Shown: positions 52,778-61,484, numbered from the stretch's first letter. The stretch: DNA of 64,000 nt from Gammaproteobacteria bacterium (GCA_003164785.1 PLUE01000022.1:301862-365861); one strand, 5' to 3'. Numbers and translations: made by a program. The notes: generated by a model not told the origin, from the letters alone.

Positions 52778-53116
52778 CTATTCTCCCGCCGCCAGCAGCT
52801 TGGCTTTGAATTCCGGAACGCTGACACCCGTTTGCTGCGCCCCGATGTCCTGCATGTTCAGTCCGAACACGCCGGCGAGTTTCGCGAGATAGTAGATGTT
52901 GCCGCCCGCTTGCAACAGCTCCAGCACGTTGCGATGCTCGACGGCCGCGCGCTGCGCGGCTGTGAGCCCGAATTTATCGCAATAGGCAGGCTCATCCCGC
53001 AAAAACTCCGCGCGATTGCCGGCACTGTTAAACGAAAAGCACATCTTGTTCAAGGCCCATCCTTGCTGCGCCATCGCACCATCGAACACGGGGGTTGCCC
53101 ATTTATCTACCGACAC
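52778..53116 (-). CDS. ligA: Extradiol dioxygenase alpha subunit (LigA-like)
   Basis: A 112-residue helical subunit that caps the LigB active site. It shows the LigA features LNKMCFSFNSAGNRAEFLRDEPAYCDKFGLT and NIYYLAKLAGVFGLNMQDIGAQQTG. I chose the GTG at 53116, with GGAG seven bases upstream; an upstream frame is longer but atypical. Together with LigB it forms a two-gene operon. Confidence 0.87.
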   Translation of the reverse strand: MSVDKWATPVFDGAMAQQGWALNKMCFSFNSAGNRAEFLRDEPAYCDKFGLTAAQRAAVEHRNVLELLQAGGNIYYLAKLAGVFGLNMQDIGAQQTGVSVPEFKAKLLAAGE

Positions 53117-53304
53117 GTCGCGACTCCTGGTTGTCGAACTGTTTCCGATGCATTCGCCACATAGTTGCAAACATCGAGCCCGCCGAAAATACGTAACACC
53201 CGCAATGGTCTAGGGCGTTGGCTGGGCCGCTTCGGAAAGTACTGATGGGCATCCAGCTCCCGGGTCGATAACGTGAACTGATTACGGACGGGGGGGTAAA
53301 CGCG

Positions 53305-53853
53305 TTGAAAACATCTTCGCTGATGATCGCGACGGCCTTGGCTCTGGTCGGCATGCTGACAGCCACGGGAGCCTGCGCCCAATCGAAGGCGGTCATCGAT
53401 ACCAACGTGGCGAGCACGCTGGCGCACTTCATCGCGTTGGACAGCCGCCACGAAGCCCTGCTCCGGCGCGCGGTGGGCGTGTTGATCTTCCCGACATTGG
53501 TGAAGGGGGGGATCGGCCTGGCAAACGAATACGGCGCCGGCGCCCTGCAGACCGATGGCGCCACGGAGGGGTATTACAGCCTGGCGTCCGCGTCCGTGGG
53601 TCTGACCGCCGGCATGGAGACGCATTCAGAGATCATCCTGTTCATGACGCGCAATGCGCTCGACAAGTTTCTTAAGAGCAAGGGCTGGGCCGTCGGCGCC
53701 GACACGGGCGTCACGGTGATGGAAAAGAGCACCGCCGCCGACTACGAAAGCGTCACGTTGGGAAAACCCGTGCTGCGGTTCGTCTTCGACGAAGAAGGGC
53801 TCATGGCCGATATCTCCGTGTCCGGCGGAAAAATCAACCGGTTGGCAAGATAG
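53305..53853 (+). CDS. SYLF/Ysc84-like lipid-binding exported protein
   Basis: A 182-residue protein with a signal peptide (about residues 1-25, ending GACAQ) and a SYLF-type domain: LLRRAVGVLIFPTLVKGGIGLANEYGAGAL, then YYSLASASVGLTAGMETHSEIILFMTRNALDKFL. In bacteria such proteins are periplasmic or outer-membrane-associated and bind lipids or phosphoinositides. The start is TTG 53305 behind a G-rich site, which is weak but gives a good signal peptide. Confidence 0.87.
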   Translation: MKTSSLMIATALALVGMLTATGACAQSKAVIDTNVASTLAHFIALDSRHEALLRRAVGVLIFPTLVKGGIGLANEYGAGALQTDGATEGYYSLASASVGLTAGMETHSEIILFMTRNALDKFLKSKGWAVGADTGVTVMEKSTAADYESVTLGKPVLRFVFDEEGLMADISVSGGKINRLAR

Positions 53854-54109
53854 CCACCTTCCTGCGGGAGCTGATCGCCCGGCATCGAACGCCACAAACG
53901 AACCGCCAACTGGGCGCCGTGCTGACGTTCGTTGCCGGGCGTACTTCCGGCATACCGATGCCGTTTTGGTCAATGGCAGCGCCGGCTGTCAGCGATCCCG
54001 TGGCCCAACCGGGCTCGGCCGCAGATCATCGATGTCTACGCCGAATCGATCGACAGGTTCGTTCGTGCGTACCTCTTCGTGATCCTGTTTCAGGCGAGGT
54101 CGTTTCCGG

Positions 54110-56176
54110 TTACGAAGCGCTGTCGCGGCGTACCTGAGGGAGACCGTCGAGCACCATCGACGACCAAGGCGCGACGGCGATCGGAGCGGCGGCGTCGATC
54201 GGCAGCGCGTCAGGCTCATCCGGCAGGTCGTCCGGCGCGGAGCGCGCGGTGTCGATGCGCAATCGCCAGCGGACTGCCTCCCCAACCGGCAACGTAAAGG
54301 AGCATTCATGCTCGGTGGCGTTGAACAACAAGGCCAACACGATCGAATCACCGCGGACCACGCATCCCAGGCGATTGAACGGTCCCTGCCAGTCGGGCGC
54401 CCGACCATCGACCCCCAGCCAGTGGATCTCCTTCTCCGAGTAGAATTGCCCCGATCGGAGCACTTCGTGTTCCTTTCGAAAGCCAATCAGGTTGCGCACG
54501 AAGCGAACCAGGCCCGCATTGCTGTCCACCAATGTCCAGTCGTACCAGGACACGGAATTATCCTGGCCATACGCGTTGTTGTTGCCCTGCTGCGATCGTC
54601 CGAACTCATCCCCGCCCAGCAGCATGGGCACGCCCCGGGAGAGCAGCAAGGTCGCAAGCATGTTCTTCGACTGTCGCAGACGGAACTCGACCACCACGGC
54701 GTCCGCCGTCGGCCCTTCCGTGCCGTAGTTGGCGCTGTAGTCGTCGTTCGTGCCGTCTGCGTTGTTCGCACCGTTGGCCTCATTGTGTTTGCGCGCGTAG
54801 GAACTCAGGTCGCTCAGGGTGAACCCATCGTGACTGGTCACGAAATTCACGCTTTTCACCACGGACTGACCGTCATGCTGGTAAAGGTCGGCACTTCCGC
54901 AGAAGCGGCTGGCAAGGGCTCCCGTGAATCCGGCATCGCCGCGCCAGAAACGCCGCACGTCATCCCTGAAGCGGGAGTTCCATTCGCCCCATCGGCGGCC
55001 GGCAAAGCGGCCCACTTCGAAAGCGCCGGCCGCGTCCCAAGCCTCGGCGATCAACTTGGTGTGCCGCAGAATCGGATCTTCCGTGATCTCCTGCAGAATC
55101 GGTGGATTCGCGAGCAAGGCTCCATCCTCACCCCGGCCGAGCACGGCCGCAAGATCGAAGCGAAAGCCATCCACGTGGAGATGCATGACCCAGTGGCGCA
55201 GGCAATCCATGATCATCGATCGGACCACGGGGTGATTGCAGTTCAAGGTATTCCCGCAACCCGTATAGTCGAGATACGTCGAGCCGTCGGGGGTCAGCAG
55301 GTAATAGACCTCGTTGTCGAGACCTCGAAAGCTGTAGGTCGGGCCGTTCCACCCACCCTCGCCGGTATGGTTGAAGACCACATCCAGGATCACCTCGATA
55401 CCCGCGCGATGCAGTTCACGAACCATGGTCTTGAATTCGATCAACGGCGATTCCAGCGGCGAGTCCGACGCATAGGACGGATGCGGTGCGAACAGCGCGA
55501 TCGGTTCGTAACCCCAGTAATCGATCCGGTTCGGCGCTCCATCGGCGGCCGCCGTATCGGGTCGCGCATCGAATGCCTGCACCGGCAGCAACTCGACGGC
55601 CGTCACGCCCAATGATTTCAAATACGGGATTTTCTCGATCACGCCGAGGTACTGGCCGGCGTGTAGGGCGCCCGATGACGGATGTATCGTCAGACCCCGC
55701 ACATGCGTCTCGTAGATGATCGTGTCCGCCCATTCGTGATGCGGCGACGAGATGCCCTGCCAGTCGAAGGCATGGTCGGTAACGACTCCGGCGAACCGAT
55801 GTCCCGGAAGGTTCGGCGCCCGCCCGGATTCATCGAAGACGGCGGCTTCGGGCCAGGGAACGATCAAGGCCGCGTAGGGATCCAACAGGAATTGCCGGGG
55901 ATCGACATCCGGGCGGCCTGCATCGCCGGGCCCCGTGACGCGGAAAACGTAGCAGCGACCACGAAGATCGCCGCCGATCCGTACATGCCAGATATCGCCG
56001 GTACGGTGGGACGGGGAATCGAGCGGCACGCGCATCGGCGCGGAGGCCGACTGCCGCCCGAAGATCCAAAGCTCGATGCTCGTCGCCTGGCGACTGAACA
56101 CTGCGAAGTTGGTTCCCAGGCGCTCACATCGGGCACCCGGCGGCCAAGGCTCCCCGGCCGACAGCAAGGGAGCCAT
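54110..56176 (-). CDS. glgX: Glycogen debranching enzyme GlgX
   Basis: A 688-residue GH13 isoamylase-type enzyme that removes limit-dextrin branches from glycogen. The N-terminal CBM48-like region (GTNFAVFSRQATSIELWIF) is followed by the barrel motifs EVILDVVFNHTGEG, GFRFDLAAVLGR (nucleophile Asp), LIAEAWD (acid Glu) and NFVTSHDGFTL. I chose the ATG at 56176, consistent with the 657-700 residue family size; an in-frame ATG at 56275 would overlap the universal-stress gene. No other glycogen genes lie nearby, though the GH15 and GH63-like enzymes 37-43 kb away could share its products. Confidence 0.93.
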   Translation of the reverse strand: MAPLLSAGEPWPPGARCERLGTNFAVFSRQATSIELWIFGRQSASAPMRVPLDSPSHRTGDIWHVRIGGDLRGRCYVFRVTGPGDAGRPDVDPRQFLLDPYAALIVPWPEAAVFDESGRAPNLPGHRFAGVVTDHAFDWQGISSPHHEWADTIIYETHVRGLTIHPSSGALHAGQYLGVIEKIPYLKSLGVTAVELLPVQAFDARPDTAAADGAPNRIDYWGYEPIALFAPHPSYASDSPLESPLIEFKTMVRELHRAGIEVILDVVFNHTGEGGWNGPTYSFRGLDNEVYYLLTPDGSTYLDYTGCGNTLNCNHPVVRSMIMDCLRHWVMHLHVDGFRFDLAAVLGRGEDGALLANPPILQEITEDPILRHTKLIAEAWDAAGAFEVGRFAGRRWGEWNSRFRDDVRRFWRGDAGFTGALASRFCGSADLYQHDGQSVVKSVNFVTSHDGFTLSDLSSYARKHNEANGANNADGTNDDYSANYGTEGPTADAVVVEFRLRQSKNMLATLLLSRGVPMLLGGDEFGRSQQGNNNAYGQDNSVSWYDWTLVDSNAGLVRFVRNLIGFRKEHEVLRSGQFYSEKEIHWLGVDGRAPDWQGPFNRLGCVVRGDSIVLALLFNATEHECSFTLPVGEAVRWRLRIDTARSAPDDLPDEPDALPIDAAAPIAVAPWSSMVLDGLPQVRRDSAS

Positions 56177-56252
56177 GACCTCTAAATCCGCAGGATCCGG
56201 TCCCGTCACCGCGTGCGGCGCGCCTTCATACGGCGCCTCAACGCCATGCTGG

Positions 56253-56732
56253 CTACGCAGCCGCCCGACTGGCATGAGCTTGAGCGGACAGCTGGCCCCG
56301 GACCAGCAAGACCGGAACCGGCGAGGCCCGCACCACTTCCTCCGCGTCGCTGCCCATGGCGACCCGCGCCAAGCCACGGCGGCCATGGGTTCCCATGACG
56401 ATCAACTCCGCGGGCCACGAACCCGCCTGGGCAATGATCGCCTCCGCCGCCGGTCCGCCGATGGTCTCGACCAATACCGACTCGGGCTCGATCCCCGCCT
56501 GCCGAACCGCGGCCTCGGCATCCGCCAGAATCCTCTTGCCGGCGTCGCGCAGCGCATCGATGACGGTGGTCGTATTCATCCCCGAGCTATAGGTGTAGTC
56601 GAACATGAATTCATTCACGACATGCAGCAGGCGGACGATGCTTCCTTGACTCTTCGCGATCTTGATCGCTTCCTTCAATCCGCACTGTGACGTCGGACTG
56701 CCGTCGATCGGCACCAGAATTTTGTCGTACAT
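56253..56732 (-). CDS. Universal stress protein A family
   Basis: A 159-residue cytoplasmic UspA-type protein. Its N-terminus KILVPIDGSPTSQCGLKEAIKIAKSQG and the ATP-binding motif GTHGRRGLARVAMGSDAEEVVRASPVPVLLVR are complete (G-2x-G-9x-G-S/T pattern), so it probably binds ATP. It lies 76 bases upstream of the likely glgX start, in the same direction, and may be co-transcribed. It may mark a stress or stationary-phase operon with glgX. Confidence 0.93.
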   Translation of the reverse strand: MYDKILVPIDGSPTSQCGLKEAIKIAKSQGSIVRLLHVVNEFMFDYTYSSGMNTTTVIDALRDAGKRILADAEAAVRQAGIEPESVLVETIGGPAAEAIIAQAGSWPAELIVMGTHGRRGLARVAMGSDAEEVVRASPVPVLLVRGQLSAQAHASRAAA

Positions 56733-56917
56733 GGAGTGCTCCTACTCGAGAAATGGTGACGCGATTACAACCGATCCCCGGCCTGCACGGTCCTCGGAAT
56801 TGCCGCAGGATCCTGTGGTTTCCCGCTGCCCGCAACGCTCGATTTCTTCCGGCACGAACCGTTGCTCGACCGCAGCGGCAGCGAATCCCTGCCGCCGTCA
56901 GCCGCCCCTGTGGCCGC

Positions 56918-57715
56918 TCATTTCTTCGGCTTGCGAAACTTGAAGATCGTCTGATCGGTCAGGCCGCGCAGCCCCGGCGCAAAAACGATCTGGGTGTGGT
57001 CATCCTCCGACCGTGCGAGCAACCTGCTCTCGGTGACGAGCTCGAAGCCTGCGGCCGTCACTTCCGTTTTGATGATCTGCGGATCGATGCGATGCAATTG
57101 CTTGGTGTCGCGCGTCCCGGAGCCCGGCGCCGCGTTGTGATCGACGATGAAAAAGATGCCTCCCGGCTTCAGCGCCTTGAAAATGCGCGCATTGAGGCTG
57201 CCCGTATCGATATCATTCAATTTCAAGTCATGGTAGTACAGCACGTTATAGACGATATCGACGTTTTGAGGCAGCTCCAACGTGTTGTAATCGACCAGCT
57301 CATACTGGACGTTCGAATGTGCCGCGGCGAACGCCCGGCTGGCCTCACCGGACCGTTTCTCGGTGTAAGGCAGATCGAACATGTGGACCCTCCCTTTGGG
57401 CCCGACGATGTCGGACAGGAGCGTCGTGAAATACTGACCGAAGGAGGCGAATTCGACCACCTGATCCCCCGGCTTGACGCCGGAGAGAGTCAGCAGCTCC
57501 GCGGGCTTGCGATTCACATCCCTCGCCTTCTGTTCGGCGCTGCGGGCGGACGATTCGACCGCGTGGCGTATGTAGGCAGGCGTGTTCGGCGGTACCACGT
57601 AGGGCGCGGGCGCGGCCTCCACCGAGGGATCCGCCGCCACCGCCGGTGCAGCCAGGGGCATCCCTGCCGCCCCCGTCAGGATTGAAGCCATCAGCCAAAC
57701 GGAAAACTTATTCAT
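56918..57715 (-). CDS. Exported class I SAM-dependent methyltransferase-like protein
   Basis: A 265-residue protein with an N-terminal signal peptide (about residues 1-28, AAPAVAADP) followed by a methyltransferase fold of the predicted-methyltransferase group (COG4798-like). The SAM-binding region is VKPGDQVVEFASFGQYFTTLLSDIVGPKG, then VDYNTL and the PGGIFFIVDHNA block. An exported methyltransferase is odd since SAM is cytoplasmic; it may be inactive, moonlight, or be retained. The ATG at 57715 follows GGGGAG six bases upstream. Confidence 0.85.
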   Translation of the reverse strand: MNKFSVWLMASILTGAAGMPLAAPAVAADPSVEAAPAPYVVPPNTPAYIRHAVESSARSAEQKARDVNRKPAELLTLSGVKPGDQVVEFASFGQYFTTLLSDIVGPKGRVHMFDLPYTEKRSGEASRAFAAAHSNVQYELVDYNTLELPQNVDIVYNVLYYHDLKLNDIDTGSLNARIFKALKPGGIFFIVDHNAAPGSGTRDTKQLHRIDPQIIKTEVTAAGFELVTESRLLARSEDDHTQIVFAPGLRGLTDQTIFKFRKPKK

Positions 57716-57939
57716 ATGCAACTCCCCACAGTGTCGTCAATCACGTAGCCCGGTCGTGTTTCGATCCAAGCGGAGATGATTGTGCAGGATTTTTCCGTCC
57801 CAATCGACATCACTCGCGTTTTAAGATGCCAGCAGGCCCATGGAGCGGCTGCAAGATGCGCCCGCTGGTTGCTCGATGCCTCGGGCACACGGCCGTGCGT
57901 GATCCGCCGTGCCGTCGCCTCCCGCTTCGGTTGTCGACG

Positions 57940-58276
57940 TTAATGGAACATGGCGGCGACGCTGATGTAAGGGTCGGATCGATGGGACGTCGTGAAGGAT
58001 GCCTGGACAGTGCCCGCACCGGTCACCGTCCGGGTCTCGAAGGTGCCCAGACTGCACGCCGATTGCGCCGTCACGATTCACGTTGTAGTTGTTACCGGCG
58101 TGAACCCCGTTTTTTTCGATGACGCCGGCAACGATCGTCCATGTGTTGCCTTGCGCATCGACGATGGAAGGCTGCGCATCGATATTCGCGCCGTTCACCG
58201 AAGGGGTCGCCGCAAACGCGGTGGACGCCGAGGCAGCCACCATGAAAGACAAGAATACTCTGGCGATGAATTTCAT
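57940..58276 (-). pseudogene. Small exported protein disrupted by a one-base frameshift
   Basis: The gene starts at ATG 58276, with a CAGGAG site eight to nine bases upstream, and encodes a clear signal peptide (ending AFAATP) and a short beta-rich mature region to NRDGAIGVQSG. In the next frame the sequence continues coherently (GTFETRTVTGAGTVQASF...SDPYISVAAMFH) to a TAA at 57942-57940. The break is at a GGG run (plus-strand CCC 58046-58048), so removing one base restores a 111-residue protein. In the unbroken frame the tail is arginine- and cysteine-rich and looks non-coding. It could be a real loss of function or a sequencing error. Confidence 0.75.
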
Positions 58277-58476
58277 CGATTCCACTCCTGAGGGGTTTGT
58301 GGCAGCCAGTTGATACGTCGCGCGACGGAGCCGCCACGACCGCAGTGCGCCCGACCGATTGCCGTCGTTGGACGCCTGGCCTATCCTAGGGCACCGACGA
58401 ATTCGCCAAGCTGATCGAGCGAAACAGCTCGCGGCACCCTCGGGACCGCCCACCAGAACAACAACTGCGAGAATCG

Positions 58477-58872
58477 ATGAAAGGTGCAAACAGAGGCTGG
58501 CTCGTCGGTCTTGTCTTCTGGGGAATGGCCGCGGCCTGCCAGGCGCAGCCCACGGGTGAATCTCACGAAGAGATCATCTGCAAGTCCGGTGGATCGAAAA
58601 GGGTGGTGAGCATCTACGTTCGACCACCCTCGAAGGGCGGGCGTGAGCCGGGGTCATGTCACGTCGACTACACGCGGGACGGGAAGACGACGACTCTCTG
58701 GACTTCAAGGACGAACCACGCCTTCTGCACCGCAAAAGCACTGTCGTTGGTCACGCGACTCGTCGAGGACAAGTACACGTGCAAGCCGGAAGCGCAGGAA
58801 CAGCCCGATGAGGCCGAGGAGTCGGTCAAGCCCCCCAGCCCTAATCGTCGGCGATTTGCCGGGCGATCATGA
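58477..58872 (+). CDS. Small exported cysteine-containing protein, unknown function
   Basis: A 131-residue protein with a signal peptide (about residues 1-23, ending CQAQP). Its mature part has four cysteines in the order IICKSGG, GSCHVDY, HAFCTAK and YTCKPEA, spaced as two likely disulfides. The acidic, Pro-rich tail is probably disordered. I recognise no family. Its last 32 bases overlap the convergent lipoprotein gene. Confidence 0.7.
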   Translation: MKGANRGWLVGLVFWGMAAACQAQPTGESHEEIICKSGGSKRVVSIYVRPPSKGGREPGSCHVDYTRDGKTTTLWTSRTNHAFCTAKALSLVTRLVEDKYTCKPEAQEQPDEAEESVKPPSPNRRRFAGRS

Positions 58873-59419
58873 ACTGTCTGAGCACAGCCCGCGTTTCCTG
58901 CCTGGGAACGAAGTCCACCATCGTCAGATCGCCCGCCTGGACATTCAGCACGAGACGTCGACTGGCCGCCATCCGCTTGAGCAGCGCCACGTCGATCGCG
59001 AAGTACGCAGTCTGGCCCACCGGCGCGATCAAGGGATACGGATTATCCGCCCTGACTGCCGCATCCAGTGGCGACAGGACCACCGCTCCATCGTCGAGCT
59101 TCAGAACGACCGCCCCGCGGGTGTGAAGATCATCGATCCGGTGACCATCGACGCCTGGAGCAAGTTGAACCCAGAGCAGATAGCTGTAATCGCCACTGCG
59201 ATCCCACTCCACGGGACCCATGTAGACGACGCTCGGTTGCTTGTCGGGCGCGAGCAAATCGCTGATGCCGGTTTCGACGAAGGCCATGGGCTGCACCAGC
59301 GCCGCCCGCGTCAACCCGGTCGTCTCGTCCAGCGTTTCAACCGATTTGACGGGCGCATGGCTCGCGCAACCCGTCAATAAGGCGAGGCCGAGGCAGAGGC
59401 CGAGGGTCTTCCAACACAT
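58841..59419 (-). CDS. Predicted lipoprotein, unknown function
   Basis: A 192-residue protein with a lipoprotein signal (LCLGLALLTGCASHAP; Cys18). The mature part has a beta-rich pattern (VVYMGPVEWDRSGDYSYLLWVQLAPG, then TAYFAIDVALLKRMAASRRLVLNV). I do not recognise the family. It overlaps the convergent small exported-protein gene by 32 bases, so one transcript may silence the other. Confidence 0.75.
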   Translation of the reverse strand: MCWKTLGLCLGLALLTGCASHAPVKSVETLDETTGLTRAALVQPMAFVETGISDLLAPDKQPSVVYMGPVEWDRSGDYSYLLWVQLAPGVDGHRIDDLHTRGAVVLKLDDGAVVLSPLDAAVRADNPYPLIAPVGQTAYFAIDVALLKRMAASRRLVLNVQAGDLTMVDFVPRQETRAVLRQFMIARQIADD

Positions 59420-59557
59420 CGCGCCACGATCGCATGCCCCTGTTACAAGGAGAAGTCACGCGTCATCACCGCAATCTGTTGCGATTGATAACATGGTTCG
59501 TGACAATAAATTCGCTTCCAGCCGATTGTCCTGTCGATACTGTGTATGTGAAGTTCC

Positions 59558-60040
59558 ATGCTCCCTTGCATGGACATTTGTTCCCGCGTCATTCACGGCT
59601 TGCAGGTAAGGCGAGCGCGATTGAGACATATCGGCGAGCCGGGCTCACCGGCGGTTCCGGCCGACGAGACCATCGAGATGACGATCGTCAAGAATAATGC
59701 TGCTGTCGGGGGGTTCAACCGATGGACCCTGAACGATGAAGCCTTTTCGATGCAGACCATGAAACCCCTATACACGCTGCACCAAGGCCGCCGCTATCGG
59801 TTGAAACTCCGCAATGCGAGTGATGACATCCATTCGTTGCATCTACATCGGCACAGCTTCGAACTCACGCAGATCGGTGGCAAAGCGACCGCCGGCATTA
59901 TCAAAGACGTTGTCATGCTCGCCGGCTTCCAAGAAGTGGCATTCGACTTTGTTGCCGACAACCCCGGGCTGACGTTATTTCATTGCCACCAGCAGTTGCA
60001 CATGGATTTTGGGTTCATGGCGTTGTTCAAGTATGCGTGA
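59558..60040 (+). pseudogene. Multicopper oxidase, C-terminal remnant
   Basis: Only the last ~130 residues of a three-domain multicopper oxidase remain. Copper-ligand motifs are intact: IHSLHLHRHSF and LFHCHQQLHMDFGFM. The preceding sequence before about residue 27 does not resemble the family, so domains 1-2 are missing and no functional oxidase is expected. The last codons overlap the start of a chrA remnant (ATG 60033), suggesting an ancestral oxidase-chromate transporter operon. Confidence 0.8.
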
Positions 60041-60257
60041 GGGATCCCCGCTCGAGGTCTTCCTCACCTTTCTCAAGCTTGGAATGACCTCATTCGGCGG
60101 GTCCCTTGCACACGTTGGCTATTTCCGCGAAGAGATGGTGGTGCGGCGGCCCGGCTCTGCAATGATGGCGAATGTTGATTCCATGCCACGTATATACGTG
60201 TTTCCGTATATACCTGCCAGGGCACGGTACCGCGCCGATGGGGCTGTTGAAGACTGA
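60033..60257 (+). pseudogene. chrA: Chromate transporter (ChrA-type) N-terminal remnant
   Basis: The first ~38 codons encode the ChrA start (EVFLTFLKLGMTSFGGSLAHVGYFREEMVVRR). From about 60147 the sequence no longer resembles the family and ends 37 codons later. It is a truncated gene with no membrane domain left. The break is followed by an AT-rich stretch and a toxin-antitoxin pair, so that module probably replaced or disrupted the rest of the gene. Confidence 0.75.
60187..60200. promoter_or_regulatory. 14-bp palindrome, candidate toxin-antitoxin operator
   Basis: CACGTATATACGTG is a perfect palindrome; a further CGTATATAC lies at 60205-60213. It is about 50 bases upstream of the promoter of the Phd/YefM-PIN pair, where autoregulating antitoxins bind in related systems. 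The location is suggestive, not proof. Confidence 0.5.
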
Positions 60258-60275
60258 GATTCAGATAGCTATAAT
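60247..60275 (+). promoter_or_regulatory. Sigma70 promoter of toxin-antitoxin pair, apparently leaderless
   Basis: TTGAAG (60247-60252), 17 bases, TATAAT (60270-60275), an excellent match. The antitoxin ATG starts at 60282, only six bases after the -10 box. Transcription would thus begin at or beside the A of the ATG, leaving no ribosome-binding site. Confidence 0.8.
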
Positions 60276-60281
60276 AGCCAA

Positions 60282-60578
60282 ATGAAAAAGGCTAGCGTAT
60301 CTAATTTAAAGAACAACTTGAGCGCATACCTCCGGACGGTTCGCGCGGGACACCCGGTTGTCATCTATGACCGGGAAGTTCCGATCGCCCGCCTCGAGCG
60401 AATTGAATCCACCGGGCTGGGTTCTGACCGACTTGCATCGCTTCATGCAAAAGGCGTGACACGACTTCCGCTGCGTCAAGGAACAGCGATGGCCATCCTC
60501 GCCGGCTTGCAAAATCCCCTACCCCAAGCCACGCGATTGCTCGAGGCTGTACAGCAAGATCGCTCCGAGGATCGATGA
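60282..60578 (+). CDS. Antitoxin of Phd/YefM family
   Basis: A 98-residue antitoxin. The N-terminal DNA-binding fold (KKASVSNLKNNLSAYLRTVRAGHPVVIYDREVPIARLERI) is typical of Phd/YefM. The C-terminal region should wrap the toxin. It is followed after 22 bases by a PIN toxin, a pairing found for several bacterial Phd-PIN modules. It probably represses its own promoter with a 14-bp palindrome upstream as candidate operator. The start lacks a ribosome-binding site, consistent with leaderless translation. Confidence 0.88.
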   Translation: MKKASVSNLKNNLSAYLRTVRAGHPVVIYDREVPIARLERIESTGLGSDRLASLHAKGVTRLPLRQGTAMAILAGLQNPLPQATRLLEAVQQDRSEDR

Positions 60579-60600
60579 GACTGCACCCGCTTGTCGCACC

Positions 60601-61038
60601 GTGGGTGCTCTCCTGAAATATTGGGACGCGTCGGCAATAACTCCGCTATTGGCGGAAGAACCGAGCCGGGATAACCTGCTGCACCTGCTCGAGCAAGATG
60701 CAGACATGCTCGTGTGGTGGGGAACACCCGTTGAAATTGCTTCGGCACTTGCGAGGCGCGAACGGGAGGGATTACTCACCGCCGATGAAGTTACCACTGC
60801 ACTGACGGCTGCGCATGCGCTCGCGGAGAGCTGGCACGAAATCGTGCCGTCCGACTCGATCCGTCGAACTGCCGAGCGCCTGCTTCGCGCTCATCCCCTG
60901 CGCGCTGCCGACAGCCTGCAACTGGCAGCGGCACTGATCGCGTCCGATCACGATCCGATGTCGTTGGAAGTTGTGTGCCTCGATGTTCGCCTGGCGCGCG
61001 CCGCTCAAAGAGAGGGCTTCGTGGTCATCGGCCAGTAA
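60601..61038 (+). CDS. PIN-domain toxin (VapC-like)
   Basis: A 145-residue PIN ribonuclease-type toxin. The four acidic positions are D9 (YWDASAI), E45 (PVEIASAL), the Asp in AADSLQLAAAL and that in CLDVRLARAA, so the catalytic core seems intact. GTG 60601 is the only start that keeps the N-terminal strand. The partner is the adjacent Phd/YefM-type antitoxin. Confidence 0.88.
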   Translation: MGALLKYWDASAITPLLAEEPSRDNLLHLLEQDADMLVWWGTPVEIASALARREREGLLTADEVTTALTAAHALAESWHEIVPSDSIRRTAERLLRAHPLRAADSLQLAAALIASDHDPMSLEVVCLDVRLARAAQREGFVVIGQ

Positions 61039-61189
61039 CGCACGGTTGGCTTGCTGGTGCAGGAGACGTGCAAGCCCGTCGTAGAATTCAAACCGGTGCC
61101 GGCGCCGGCCGAGCCGGTATCCGAGGCCAATTTGGACTGGCTGACACGCCACCGCACTGGTTCGACGACTTGACTTGGGATTACGTGCT

Positions 61190-61300
61190 CCCGATGCACT
61201 CAACATCGCGATCACACAGCGCTGCGGTGCCCGTCTCCTCACCTTCGACGCCAAGATGGCGCGATCGGCACGTTCTCTCGGCGTCAACGTGGTCAGCTGA
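61190..61300 (+). pseudogene. PIN-domain toxin, C-terminal remnant
   Basis: Thirty-six codons ending in TGA encode PDALNIAITQRCGARLLTFDAKMARSARSLGVNVVS-like sequence, the C-terminal PIN pattern 'PDALxIA...LLTFD..MARAA..LGV'. No start or upstream catalytic part is found; the remaining parts of the 446-bp gap between 61039 and 61484 hold no gene that I can support. It looks like a decayed second toxin. Confidence 0.65.
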
Positions 61301-61484
61301 TTAGCCGGCCCACCTATCGGTGCGCGTCGCTCCAAAACTGCAGCACCTGCACCCCCTCGTCCGATCCAGCTTTGGCGCAATTCGCTGTTCGAGAATTGCT
61401 TCATGGTAATTGGAACGATGGGTTGATAGGCTGGCGATGCGAGAACGGTAAACGCTATACGGTAAGAGGATTTAGGAATACCCA

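Noticed and set aside
53854-54109. Possible gene or terminator between SYLF gene and glgX
   Set aside because: No coding-like frame and no stem with a T tract.
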